A DNA stretch of 8,979 nucleotides. Origin: UBA1049 sp964522305 (GTDB taxonomy: Bacteria; Bacillota; Clostridia; Oscillospirales; CAG-382). A model generated the notes under the pieces. It was not told where the DNA came from and did not search any database. It worked only from the letters and a program-made list of their open reading frames with translations. The stretch spans positions 1 through 8,979 of the forward strand of contig CAZFVM010000052.1 of the NCBI GenBank assembly GCA_964522305.1, given 5' to 3'. Each line of letters begins with the position of its first letter. The first letter of the stretch is position 1. A program made the translations under genes and the position numbers. This document shows, in pieces, positions 1-6,900 of the stretch.

Positions 1-1722
1 CACTACACCGCCGATTTCCTCAGTGCCATTCATTTCTCCGCTGTTGTAGCAGTTTGTTACAGTGCCGCCAGAATCCCGTCCCACTACGCCGCCGACAGAA
101 GAGGAGCCGCTTACATTACCGTTGTTGTAGCAGTTTGTTACAGTGCCGTTGGAATAAACATATCCCACTACGCCGCCGACACGAGAGTTGCCTTTTATAT
201 AACTTTTTTCTATACCAAGGTTTTTGATAATTCCACTTCTTACATATCCAAACAATCCTTGATAATCCTTTGTATTATTAATACATATACCCCTGACAAC
301 ATGGCCAGCCCCATCAAAGTTACCCTGAAAGGGATTTGAATTATTTCCAATAGCGGTCCATTGAATTGCACCATGCTGCCAATAAAGAAAGGCTTCATAA
401 TTGTTTAGTGTAATATCCGTTGTTAGTTTGAAGTGTTTGCCGGAAAAACTATTTCCGGAATTTACTTCATTTGCAAGGCCGGCAAGCTCCTTTGCAGAGC
501 TTATTAAATACGGACTTTCTACTGTGCCGTCACCCTCCCATGATGATTCTGCGCTGCCGTCCCAAACAGCCGAAGATGGTATTGATGAAAAATCACCAAA
601 GGATTGAAGCTGTGGGTATCCTCCATTACTGCCGTCATTATATGAAAACTCTTCATCCAAAAACCAAATATAAGAGAAATCCCAGCCTATAAAGGATGAC
701 TGCTGTTTCATTTCCATCTCTGTAAGGGGTGTTGCTTGATTTGGTATGTCATTGCCATTTACTCCGCCATTAGCCGTATTAAGAAGGTAATAACAGTTAC
801 TTACAGTGTCGTATACAATCCCCGCTACGCCACCGACATAAGAGGAGCCGCTTACATCTCCGATGTTGAAGCAATTTGCTAAAGTACCACCGGCCCAAAC
901 CTCTCCCGCTACGCCACCGACATAATGAGAAGAGCCGCTTACAACTCCATTGTTGTAGCAATTTGTTACAGTGCCGGAATAAACATCTCCCACTACGCCG
1001 CCGACAGAAGAGGTGCCGCTTACATCACCGCTGTTATAGCAGTTTGTTACAGTACCGTTGGAATAAACATATCCCACTACGCCGCCGACACGAGAATAGC
1101 CGCTTACATCCTCGCTATTGTAGCAGTTTGTTATAGTGCCGCCTGAAGCATATCCCGCTATGCCACCGACATAATAGTTGCCTTTTATATAGCTTTTTTC
1201 AATACCAAGGTTTTTGATAATTCCACTTCTTACATATCCAAACAATCCTTGATAATCCTTTGTATTATTAATATATATACCCCTGACAACATGGTCATCC
1301 CCATCAAAGTTGCCACGAAAATAATTTGAATTATTTCCAATGGCTGTCCAGCTGTTATCGGGTGTAGTATCTTTTCCCCAATGTTCCCAAGCTGATGTAT
1401 CGTTAAGGATTATATCAGCTGCAAGCTTAATGTATTTGCCCTCGTAAGTTACCCCGGCATTTACACTTTGGGCAAGGAAGGCAAGCTCCCCTGCAGTTTC
1501 TATTATGTAGGGGTCAAGCATTGTGCCGTCACCGCCGGCAAACCCTGTTGCAATGCTGCCATCCCAAATGTCAATTTCCCCCAATGTTTCAATCACCACC
1601 GGGCGGCTTGAAGGCAAGATTTCACTATCAGAATCTTCTGCCAATACGCTTACAGGTGCCAAACTGATCAACATTCCCCAAACTATACAGAGCGACAACA
1701 CAATAGACAGCATCTTTTTCAT
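1..1722 (-). CDS. GLUG-repeat secreted surface protein (N-terminal 574 residues; continues beyond left edge)
   Basis: The minus-strand frame is open without a stop from ATG at 1722 to base 1, so the gene is cut by the window edge. The start MKKM is preceded by AGGGG about 10 nt upstream. Residues 1-28 form a signal peptide (Lys-Lys, hydrophobic core, VSVLA then acidic EDSDSE), so the product is exported. Residues 53-180 and 387-512 are two copies of a module with WDGS, GDGT, ELA-LA, DI-LN, W-AIGNNSN, GNFDG, NNTKDYQGLFGYV and IKNLGI. Each is followed by tandem units of the pattern VGGVVG...GTVTNCYNSGDVSG: five at about 184-314 and at least three from 514 onward. This is the GLUG-motif family, typical of large surface or adhesin-like proteins; a beta-helical fold is inferred. 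Any cell-wall anchor would lie outside the window. The surface assignment is firm; the ligand is unknown. Confidence 0.9.
   Translation of the reverse strand, partial: MKKMLSIVLSLCIVWGMLISLAPVSVLAEDSDSEILPSSRPVVIETLGEIDIWDGSIATGFAGGDGTMLDPYIIETAGELAFLAQSVNAGVTYEGKYIKLAADIILNDTSAWEHWGKDTTPDNSWTAIGNNSNYFRGNFDGDDHVVRGIYINNTKDYQGLFGYVRSGIIKNLGIEKSYIKGNYYVGGIAGYASGGTITNCYNSEDVSGYSRVGGVVGYVYSNGTVTNCYNSGDVSGTSSVGGVVGDVYSGTVTNCYNNGVVSGSSHYVGGVAGEVWAGGTLANCFNIGDVSGSSYVGGVAGIVYDTVSNCYYLLNTANGGVNGNDIPNQATPLTEMEMKQQSSFIGWDFSYIWFLDEEFSYNDGSNGGYPQLQSFGDFSSIPSSAVWDGSAESSWEGDGTVESPYLISSAKELAGLANEVNSGNSFSGKHFKLTTDITLNNYEAFLYWQHGAIQWTAIGNNSNPFQGNFDGAGHVVRGICINNTKDYQGLFGYVRSGIIKNLGIEKSYIKGNSRVGGVVGYVYSNGTVTNCYNNGNVSGSSSVGGVVGRDSGGTVTNCYNSGEMNGTEEIGGVV
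187..320 (-). repeat. Long intragenic direct repeat, copy B
   Basis: These 134 nt match 1177-1310 with 5 mismatches at an exact 990-nt (330-codon) offset. They encode the segment FDG..HVVRGI.INNTKDYQ and GLFGYVRSGIIKNLGI of the second module. DNA identity here is much higher than in the rest of the module, which points to a recent duplication or gene conversion. Confidence 0.9.
793..1173 (-). repeat. Tandem GLUG-motif coding repeats, first array
   Basis: Five consecutive coding units of about 75-85 nt repeat the protein pattern VGG(V/I)(A/V)G, then GT(V/I)TNCYN, then (D/V)VSG. They lie within the minus-strand surface-protein gene. The last unit is degenerate (DTVSNCYYLL) and ends the array. 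Confidence 0.85.
1177..1310 (-). repeat. Long intragenic direct repeat, copy A
   Basis: This is the partner of 187-320, in frame and 990 nt away, within the first module of the GLUG protein. Confidence 0.9.
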
Positions 1723-1774
1723 AACTATGTATCCCCTTTAAAACGCAAAATCGTTTGTCATCAAACTTTGTGCC

Positions 1775-1784
1775 ACATGTAAAC
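1775..1784. repeat. Direct repeat acatgtaaac, leader copy
   Basis: This 10-bp repeat lies in the surface-gene leader. It is identical to 1833-1842, which covers the -35 box, and contains the palindrome acatgt. A possible regulator site, but the length is short enough for chance. Confidence 0.3.
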
Positions 1785-1812
1785 GAAAGCCAAAGCTCAA
1801 CACATTTTGTTT

Positions 1813-1841
1813 AGTATATCATACGAGAATTAACATGTAAA
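1813..1841 (-). promoter_or_regulatory. Promoter of the GLUG surface-protein gene (extended -10)
   Basis: On the minus strand, TTTACA (1836-1841) and TATACT (1813-1818) are separated by exactly 17 bp. TGA directly before TATACT makes a TGn extended -10. The predicted start is near 1805, giving a leader of about 83 nt before ATG at 1722. Confidence 0.6.
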
Positions 1842-1842
1842 C
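1833..1842. repeat. Direct repeat acatgtaaac, copy over the -35
   Basis: The second copy of the 10-bp repeat overlaps the -35 hexamer of the surface-gene promoter, a position where a bound protein would block transcription. Function is inferred from position only. Confidence 0.3.
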
Positions 1843-2091
1843 ATTTATTTCAATATATTTTCACTTATTTTTGTTGCATCTTTTTTCATTGAGCTTAACA
1901 CTGTTTTTCTCTAACAATTTATTTTTCATTAAGTTAGTTTTTTCGTTTTTTGCTGTTTATATGTTCGCCCTATTGTTTTTGTGCAAAAATTAGTTTTTCG
2001 TACCGGACACAAAAATTATTCTTATCCCATTTTTGCTTTTTGTCTTAGATCTGACAACAAAAAATCAAACTTTCTTTCAAAGCCCCCACCC
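1843..2091. other. AT-rich divergent intergenic region
   Basis: This stretch is rich in T runs (1850-1980) and has no convincing gene, structured RNA or strong hairpin. A 62-codon frame at 1981-2169 lacks a ribosome binding site and overlaps the promoter and start of the next gene, so it is not called. Confidence 0.6.
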
Positions 2092-2120
2092 TTGACAAAT
2101 AAAGTCGAAAAGGCTAAACT
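2092..2120 (+). promoter_or_regulatory. Promoter of the coaW operon
   Basis: TTGACA (2092-2097, perfect consensus) and TAAACT (2115-2120) are separated by 17 bp. The predicted start is near 2127, about 27 nt before the first ATG. Confidence 0.7.
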
Positions 2121-2153
2121 TAATACAAATCAAACAGAAAGAAGTTATTACAA

Positions 2154-2972
2154 ATGGGTATTATTATAGGTATAGATGTGGGAGGCTCCACCACCAAGAT
2201 AGTAGGCTTTGACGGGGACAGATTACTCGACCCCCATATGGTCAAGGCGACAGACCCCATAGCCTCCATTTACGGAGCTTTTGGCAAGTTCACCTCGACT
2301 AATAACATATCTATCTCAAACATAGAGAGGGTGATGATAACCGGAGCCGGGTCTTCCTTTGTGGATCGGGACATCTACGGGCTAAAGACCGTGCATGTCA
2401 ACGAGTTTTCTGCAACAGGCAGAGGCGGGCTCTATCTTTCCGGGCTCAAAGAAGCCATAATAGTTAGCATGGGCACCGGGACCGCCCTCGTCCATGCAGG
2501 AAAAGACGGGTTCTCCCATCTCGGAGGTACCGGGGTCGGAGGCGGCACTTTGATAGGATTATCAAAGCAGCTTTTGGGGATGCAGGATGTGGAACAGATA
2601 GCCCAGCTTGCCTTAGAGGGTAACCTCGCTAACATCGACCTGCGCATAGAGGACATAACCGAGCTTGTGATGAGCCCCAACCTCGCTCGGGAATTGACCG
2701 CGTCCAACTTCGGCAAGATGAGCGACCTTGCAAGCAAAGCGGACATCGCCTACGGAATTATAAATTTAGTAATCGAGACCGTCGCCATGATGAGTATCTT
2801 TTCTGCCCGTCAAGTGTCTGTCTCAGATATAGTCTTAACCGGCAACCTGTCGGTAATCCCCCAGACCAAGAGTCGCTTCCGGGGGCTGGGCGAGATGTTT
2901 GATGTAGAGTTTTATATTCCCGACAACTCCACCTTTGCCACGGTAGTGGGAGCAGCCCTGACCATCGCATAA
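2154..2972 (+). CDS. coaW: Type II pantothenate kinase
   Basis: A 272-residue protein of the ASKHA (actin/hexokinase-fold) class, close in length to the roughly 267-residue Staphylococcus CoaW. It phosphorylates pantothenate with ATP, the first committed step of coenzyme A synthesis, in the cytoplasm. The order of motifs fits: phosphate-1 loop GIDVGGSTTK (6-15), TGAGSSFV (63-70), a Glu in VNEF (E84, the likely catalytic base by position), phosphate-2 loop SMGTGTALV (105-113), the glycine-rich HLGGTGVGGGTLIGLS (122-137), LTGNLS (228-233) and the terminal GAAL. The start is at ATG 2154, with a purine-rich AGAAAGAAG 9 nt before it and the promoter directly upstream. It is first in a plus-strand operon. 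A BadF/BcrA-type ATPase is the alternative, but the GGTGVGGGT motif favours PanK-II. Confidence 0.92.
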   Translation: MGIIIGIDVGGSTTKIVGFDGDRLLDPHMVKATDPIASIYGAFGKFTSTNNISISNIERVMITGAGSSFVDRDIYGLKTVHVNEFSATGRGGLYLSGLKEAIIVSMGTGTALVHAGKDGFSHLGGTGVGGGTLIGLSKQLLGMQDVEQIAQLALEGNLANIDLRIEDITELVMSPNLARELTASNFGKMSDLASKADIAYGIINLVIETVAMMSIFSARQVSVSDIVLTGNLSVIPQTKSRFRGLGEMFDVEFYIPDNSTFATVVGAALTIA

Positions 2973-3011
2973 CAATTCGACACCCACCATAGCTTACAGA
3001 AAGGCCTATCT

Positions 3012-3566
3012 ATGAAAACAACATTCAACCGACTTATGCCGATTTTTGCCTTTATTATAATCTTTACCTTCCTTTTGTCGGCATGTGGCTCAGAAGAGCC
3101 GGATTCCAAGTCTGAGGCAGAATCGACTCCTTCCACTGCCGAAATCCTCTCTGAAATAACCGACACTTTCGGTCTGTCCGACGGCGCTTATTATCGGAGC
3201 GAGTCCAAAGTCGAGGGAGAGTACTTAGACGAGGATATGATATCCAGCTACTACGGCAGTATGTTCGACGCCCCGGACTTCTCATTAATCGAAGAGTATG
3301 CCATATACATGAACGACAAAAACCCTTTGCTCCCCATAGAGATAGGCATCTTTAAGGTCAAAGACCGAGTTGACAACGATATGATTGTCGAGTTTGTCTC
3401 CCGTCGCAAAGACGCAATCCTGCAAAACGCCATCAACTACCCTTCGGTGGACACCGACCCTTTTAAGAACTTAGTGTTAGAAACCAAAGGCAATTACACC
3501 TACTACATAGCGGTCAAAGAAAACCGTACCGAAATCACAAACTTAGTCCAAGGATATCTTGGCTAA
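3012..3566 (+). CDS. DUF4358-like lipoprotein
   Basis: 184 residues. Residues 1-25 are a lipoprotein signal (basic MKTTFNR, hydrophobic stretch, lipobox LSAC with lipidated C25), followed by a Ser/Glu-rich linker, so the mature protein is probably anchored to the outer face of the membrane. The folded part (about 43-184) has the pattern I associate with DUF4358 proteins of Clostridia: a Tyr-rich YLDEDMISSYYG stretch (71-82), the strand IEIGIFKVKD (109-118), the helix EFVSRRKDAI (127-136) and a C-terminal YYIAVKENRTEI. Its biochemical role is unknown. AGAAAGG (2998-3004) is the ribosome binding site. The gene follows the kinase by 39 nt and reads with it. Confidence 0.85.
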   Translation: MKTTFNRLMPIFAFIIIFTFLLSACGSEEPDSKSEAESTPSTAEILSEITDTFGLSDGAYYRSESKVEGEYLDEDMISSYYGSMFDAPDFSLIEEYAIYMNDKNPLLPIEIGIFKVKDRVDNDMIVEFVSRRKDAILQNAINYPSVDTDPFKNLVLETKGNYTYYIAVKENRTEITNLVQGYLG

Positions 3567-3602
3567 AGCACAAATCCAATACCAATAGCAAAAGGAACAC
3601 AA

Positions 3603-4010
3603 ATGAGTAAAAAAGTTATAAAAAACACAAAATGGAGCCCAAAAATTTTCGCCCTGTTGCTGACCGAGGCGAAGGGAGACAGAAGCTGGCGCAGGTTCGC
3701 CCTTGATTGCGATATAAGCTATGTCCAGATGAGAAAGCTTCACAACCAAGAACAGCAAAACCCGCCTCGCCCCAAGTTAATCCAGAAGATTTCTGCCAAT
3801 TCTTTCAACGACATAGATATGACCGACTTTTTATTTGCCGCAGGGCTCACCCCCCCCGACACCACTGTTCGGGAACCGGACGGCAAATTAGATACTTTTC
3901 GGGATAAATACAGAGTGTTGAGCACCAGGGACAAGAAGTTGGCGAACGTGTTTTTGAACTATCTGATTGCCAAGTCCAAAGGTATAATCCCCGACAATTT
4001 TACCGAATAA
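3603..4010 (+). CDS. Small XRE/Cro-like helix-turn-helix protein
   Basis: 135 residues without signal or membrane segment. Residues 16-82 fit a lambda-repressor-like fold: helix 1 FALLLTEAKG, helix 2 SWRRFALDCD, a short turn, recognition helix ISYVQMRKLHNQ, then RPKLIQKISANS and DMTDFLFAAGL. That last part matches the usual XRE ending in which a Pro precedes the helix and the domain closes with LL.AAG. The C-terminal part (about 97-126, FRDKYRVLSTRDKKLANVFLNYLI) is helical and may mediate dimer formation. AAAGGA (3591-3596) lies 6 nt before ATG. It sits 36 nt after the lipoprotein gene in the same operon, so it may regulate the operon, though no operator can be assigned. Family is fairly sure; target unknown. 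Confidence 0.75.
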   Translation: MSKKVIKNTKWSPKIFALLLTEAKGDRSWRRFALDCDISYVQMRKLHNQEQQNPPRPKLIQKISANSFNDIDMTDFLFAAGLTPPDTTVREPDGKLDTFRDKYRVLSTRDKKLANVFLNYLIAKSKGIIPDNFTE

Positions 4011-4050
4011 CTTTCCTTTTTTTATAACAGTGTATAGATATTATAAAGCG

Positions 4051-4056
4051 AGGTGG
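4051..4056 (+). promoter_or_regulatory. Ribosome binding site that decides a TTG start
   Basis: AGGTGG lies 5 nt before TTG at 4062. The codon before TTG in that frame is TGA, so no earlier start exists. An ATG at 4058 is only 1 nt from this site and stops after three codons (MIV). Confidence 0.6.
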
Positions 4057-4061
4057 AATGA

Positions 4062-4592
4062 TTGTATAGATGCAAACCGGAGCGAAACCCGCGCCAGGCA
4101 ATCCTTTTGATTGTTGTATTGGCTTTGCTTTCCTTTGGCGGGTTCTGCTTTTCTCAGACCATCACCATGTACAAGATTTTTGCTCAACTTGCCGCAATTA
4201 TCTTTCTTGCCTTATCCATATCCATTGTCGTTCGCTACACAATAACCGAAATGGAGTATCAGATAACCCATACCGATTTCACGGTGACCAAGACAGTGGG
4301 TAACAAGACCACGGTTTTGTGTTCTTTGGCGTTATCCTCATCCATCGCTTTGGTAGACAAAAAGACCTACCTTCACTCGGGGGACTACTCGGATGTGGTT
4401 ATAAAATACAACCACAACCAGAACCTCAAGGCGGACTCCCATGTGTATATATATGATTTCAACGGTAAAAAAGGGATGATCGAGTTCGAGCCCAACCCCA
4501 CTTTTGTCAAAATCATGAAAGAAGCCATCGACAACGCAAAGAAGGACAACTCCTCCCCCCGGGTCAACCCGACTCCCCCCGTCATTGACTGA
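4062..4592 (+). CDS. Two-TM membrane protein with a cytoplasmic beta-rich domain (unknown function)
   Basis: 176 residues from a TTG start. Residues 13-31 and 38-58 are hydrophobic membrane segments joined by a very short loop. The rest (60-176) is soluble and beta-rich, with ITEMEYQITHTDFTVTK, then LSSSIALVDK, DVVIKY and HVYIYDF. This resembles bacterial PH-like (DUF304-type) membrane proteins, in which a short two-helix anchor precedes a beta sandwich, but I cannot assign a family with certainty. With basic residues at the N-terminus (MYRCKPERNPR), both ends are expected on the cytoplasmic side. It is last in the coaW operon, 51 nt after the HTH gene, and is followed by a strong terminator. 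Confidence 0.7.
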   Translation: MYRCKPERNPRQAILLIVVLALLSFGGFCFSQTITMYKIFAQLAAIIFLALSISIVVRYTITEMEYQITHTDFTVTKTVGNKTTVLCSLALSSSIALVDKKTYLHSGDYSDVVIKYNHNQNLKADSHVYIYDFNGKKGMIEFEPNPTFVKIMKEAIDNAKKDNSSPRVNPTPPVID

Positions 4593-4612
4593 CAGAGACG
4601 CTATACCTCCCG

Positions 4613-4642
4613 GACAAAACCTGTACGGTTTTGTCTTTTTTT
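4613..4642 (+). terminator. Intrinsic terminator of the coaW operon
   Basis: A perfect 9-bp stem (GACAAAACC with GGTTTTGTC) and a 5-nt loop, followed by seven T (4636-4642), starting 20 nt after the last stop codon. Confidence 0.92.
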
Positions 4643-4657
4643 ATACACACAACAATG

Positions 4658-4686
4658 TTGATTTCACTACTCTTTTTTGTTATACT
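4658..4686 (+). promoter_or_regulatory. Promoter of typA (extended -10)
   Basis: TTGATT (4658-4663) and TATACT (4681-4686) with a 17-bp spacer, and TGT directly before TATACT as a TGn extension. The predicted start is near 4693, followed by AAGGGA (4715-4720) 7 nt before ATG 4728. Confidence 0.75.
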
Positions 4687-4727
4687 TTACACTTTGTAAG
4701 AAAGAGACTATCCGAAGGGACTAACAT

Positions 4728-6548
4728 ATGATACGAAACGACCTAAGAAACATTGCAATAATCGCCCATGTCGACCACGGCAAAACCACCTTGGTGGATG
4801 AAATGCTCAAGTTCGGCGGTTTGTTCAAGAGCAAAGACAAGACAGATCGGGTAATGGACTCCGGGGATTTAGAGAGGGAGCGAGGGATTACCATCCTGGC
4901 AAAGAACACCTCTACCCATTACAAAGACACAAAGATAAACATTGTTGACACCCCCGGACATGCCGACTTTTCCGGTGAGGTAGAGCGGATACTAAAGATG
5001 GTAAACGGGGTTTTGCTATTGGTGGATGCCGCAGAAGGCCCCATGCCCCAAACCCGTTTTGTGCTCCAAAAAGCCATTGAGCTGGGACACAAGATAATCC
5101 TGGTCATCAACAAGGTAGATCGCCCCGACGCCCGCGTATACGAGGTGCCGGACGAGGTTTTGGAGCTGCTGTTGGAGCTTGATGCCAACAACGACCAATT
5201 AGATTCCCCGGTTATTTTCTCCTCGGGCAGACAAGGTACCGCGTCCCTGACCCCGGAGGATGCCGGCAAGGACTTGACCCCTTTATTTGACCTTATCTTA
5301 AGTCATATCCCGGCCCCGGAAGGGGATGAAACGGGGGAAGAACAGATGCTGGTTTCCGCATTGGATTATAACGACTATGTAGGCCGCATAGCCATAGGAA
5401 AGATAGAACGGGGTACTTTTACCACACGACAGGATGTGACGGTCTGTGATTATCATCACCCCGACTCCCACACCAAGAGCAAGATTACATCCATGTATCT
5501 GATAGACGGACTGACCAGAGTCCCTACAGAAGCTGCCATGGTGGGAGATATAGTCGCTATTTCCGGTATCGAAGGGATAACCATAGGCAATACCCTATGT
5601 TCCCCCACCACACCGGAGCCTCTGCCCTTTGTAAAAATCGGCGAGCCTACAATGGAGATGACCTTTTCGGTCAACAACAGCCCCTTTGCGGGTAAAGAAG
5701 GCAAATATGTCACTACTCGCCATATACGGGACTATCTTTTCAAAGAGACCTTAAAGGATGTCTCCCTGAGAGTAACAGAAACGGACAACCCGGACAGTTA
5801 TAATGTGGCTGGCAGAGGAGAGATGCATCTGTCGGTACTTATGGAAAACATGCGCCGAGAGGGATACGAGTTTATGGTCAGCACCCCCAGGATTATCGTC
5901 AAAGAAATCGACGGGGTCCGACAAGAGCCTATTGAGCGCTGCTTTTTGGATGTGCCCAAGGATAGTGTAAGCGCTATAATGGAGCGAATGGGCTACCGCA
6001 AGGGAGAACTTCTGGATATGACCCCAAAGGGGGAGCGGATGCAGTTGATTTTCCTTATCCCTACACGGGGACTTTTTGGCTACAAGACCGAATTCCTCAC
6101 CGATACCAGAGGAGAAGGGATAATCAACACGGTGTTTGAAGGTTATCAACCCTACAAAGGTGAGATAAAGAAGCGCTTTACCGGCTCCCTCGTCGCCTTT
6201 GAAGACGGAGAAGCCACTGCCTACGGGCTTTATAACGCCCAGGACAGGGGCAACCTGTTTATCGACCCGGGTACCAAAGTGTATATGGGGATGATAGTTG
6301 GAAAAAGCCCCAAGGACGAGGACTTGAATATAAATGTGTGCAAAAAGAAGCACCTGACCTCGGTGAGGTCATCGGGAGCAGACGAGGCGTTGCGGTTGAC
6401 TCCGCCTATAAAGATGAGTTTGGAAGAAGCATTGGAGTTTATCGCAGACGACGAGTTAATAGAGGTCACCCCCCTGTCAATCAGGCTTCGCAAGCGAATA
6501 TTGGACAACACCCAAAGAATGAGACAACGAGGAAAAGACAAAGACTAA
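4728..6548 (+). CDS. typA: Translational GTPase TypA/BipA
   Basis: 606 residues, the usual length of the family (about 600-615). TypA binds the ribosome and hydrolyses GTP. It is linked to stress and cold adaptation and to 50S assembly in studied bacteria. The N-terminal G domain shows G1 HVDHGKTT (14-21), G2 RGITI (52-56), G3 DTPGH (74-78) and G4 NKVD (128-131). Translation-factor beta-barrel and EF-G-like domains follow, with the TypA signatures GRGEMHLSVL, the RGLFGYKTEFLTDTRGEG region and the basic C-terminus RLRKRILDN. The gene has its own promoter and terminator and is monocistronic. The last codons (RMRQRGKDKD, stop at 6546) are duplicated in diverged form at 8648-8682, so the gene may carry a 3' end replaced by an integrated element. 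The reading frame itself is complete. Confidence 0.97.
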   Translation: MIRNDLRNIAIIAHVDHGKTTLVDEMLKFGGLFKSKDKTDRVMDSGDLERERGITILAKNTSTHYKDTKINIVDTPGHADFSGEVERILKMVNGVLLLVDAAEGPMPQTRFVLQKAIELGHKIILVINKVDRPDARVYEVPDEVLELLLELDANNDQLDSPVIFSSGRQGTASLTPEDAGKDLTPLFDLILSHIPAPEGDETGEEQMLVSALDYNDYVGRIAIGKIERGTFTTRQDVTVCDYHHPDSHTKSKITSMYLIDGLTRVPTEAAMVGDIVAISGIEGITIGNTLCSPTTPEPLPFVKIGEPTMEMTFSVNNSPFAGKEGKYVTTRHIRDYLFKETLKDVSLRVTETDNPDSYNVAGRGEMHLSVLMENMRREGYEFMVSTPRIIVKEIDGVRQEPIERCFLDVPKDSVSAIMERMGYRKGELLDMTPKGERMQLIFLIPTRGLFGYKTEFLTDTRGEGIINTVFEGYQPYKGEIKKRFTGSLVAFEDGEATAYGLYNAQDRGNLFIDPGTKVYMGMIVGKSPKDEDLNINVCKKKHLTSVRSSGADEALRLTPPIKMSLEEALEFIADDELIEVTPLSIRLRKRILDNTQRMRQRGKDKD

Positions 6549-6567
6549 ATATCTTGCCTACGGTTTC
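6514..6567 (+). repeat. Putative attachment-site repeat over the typA 3' end (left copy)
   Basis: 54 bp covering the last 10 codons and stop of typA plus 19 bp beyond. It matches 8648-8701 without gaps with 8 mismatches. The last 29 bp (6539-6567) are identical. The exact part lies mostly outside the coding region, as expected for a recombination core rather than for protein conservation. Confidence 0.7.
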
Positions 6568-6623
6568 CCTCTTTTTAAAGTCTGCTGAGGCAAAACAATA
6601 AATAAAAATGCCATTGCAAAAAG

Positions 6624-6671
6624 ACGCCCTTGAATTTAGCCGATATAGGCTGTTTTCAAAGGTGTTTTTTT
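6624..6671 (+). terminator. Intrinsic terminator downstream of typA
   Basis: An outer stem of 11 positions (ACGCCCTTGAA with TTCAAAGGTGT, one G-T and one mismatch) encloses an inner AGCC/GGCT hairpin and is followed by a seven-T run (6665-6671). A second T run at 6684-6691 follows without a clear stem. Confidence 0.75.
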
Positions 6672-6837
6672 CATTTTGAGGCTGTTTTTTTATTACACGA
6701 TATTAGATATTAGCTTTTAGATAGAGATTTATTTTGTTTATTCTGTTTTTGCACTAACAGTTAACACATGTAATTGTATGGACATAAGAGATATCAACGA
6801 CAAGAAAACCAAAAGCATTCTTTATATTTCCTGCAAA

Positions 6838-6854
6838 GTGGTTGCTTTTCCCAC
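6838..6854. promoter_or_regulatory. Inverted repeat around the abiE -35 (possible AbiEi operator)
   Basis: GTGG (6838-6841) and CCAC (6851-6854) flank the -35 box. AbiEi antitoxins of studied systems repress their own promoter through inverted repeats, so this is a candidate site. The arms are short. A second inverted pair, TTAAT and ATTAA (6856-6860 and 6869-6873), spans the -10. Confidence 0.3.
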
Positions 6855-6870
6855 CTTAATGATGTATAAT
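6842..6870 (+). promoter_or_regulatory. Promoter of the abiEi-abiEii operon
   Basis: TATAAT (6865-6870, perfect) lies 17 bp after TTGCTT (6842-6847). The start is near 6877, so the leader before ATG 6901 is short. Confidence 0.65.
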
Positions 6871-6887
6871 TAAAGCGAACGAAGGAT

Positions 6888-6892
6888 GGAGG
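6888..6892 (+). promoter_or_regulatory. Ribosome binding site that decides the abiEi start
   Basis: GGAGG lies 8 nt before ATG 6901. The in-frame ATG at 6886 overlaps the start of this site and has AAGG directly touching it, so 6901 is the better start. Confidence 0.75.
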
Positions 6893-6900
6893 TGCTGTTA

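Noticed and set aside
876..1146. Plus-strand Arg/His-rich small proteins over the GLUG region
   Set aside because: They are antisense shadows of the repetitive coding region and have no ribosome binding site or family resemblance.
1..1173. CRISPR array or noncoding tandem repeats at the left end
   Set aside because: The repeats are in frame within a long open minus-strand frame, vary by codon and encode the GLUG protein pattern. There are no uniform repeats with unique spacers.
1741..1805. A riboswitch in the leader of the GLUG gene
   Set aside because: The leader of about 83 nt has only short AAACG/CGTTT complementarity, and no c-di-GMP or other known aptamer core can be matched.
1981..2169. 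A 62-codon plus-strand gene before coaW
   Set aside because: It starts in AT-rich DNA without a ribosome binding site, and its frame runs through the coaW promoter and over its start.
5751..6353. A 200-codon minus-strand frame inside typA
   Set aside because: It lies fully antisense to a clear typA and has no recognisable domain or upstream signals.
6778..6873. A 31-codon frame upstream of abiEi (starts MDIRDINDKK)
   Set aside because: No ribosome binding site; it overlaps the abiE promoter boxes and ends in the -10. It may be a chance frame or an unrecognisable remnant.
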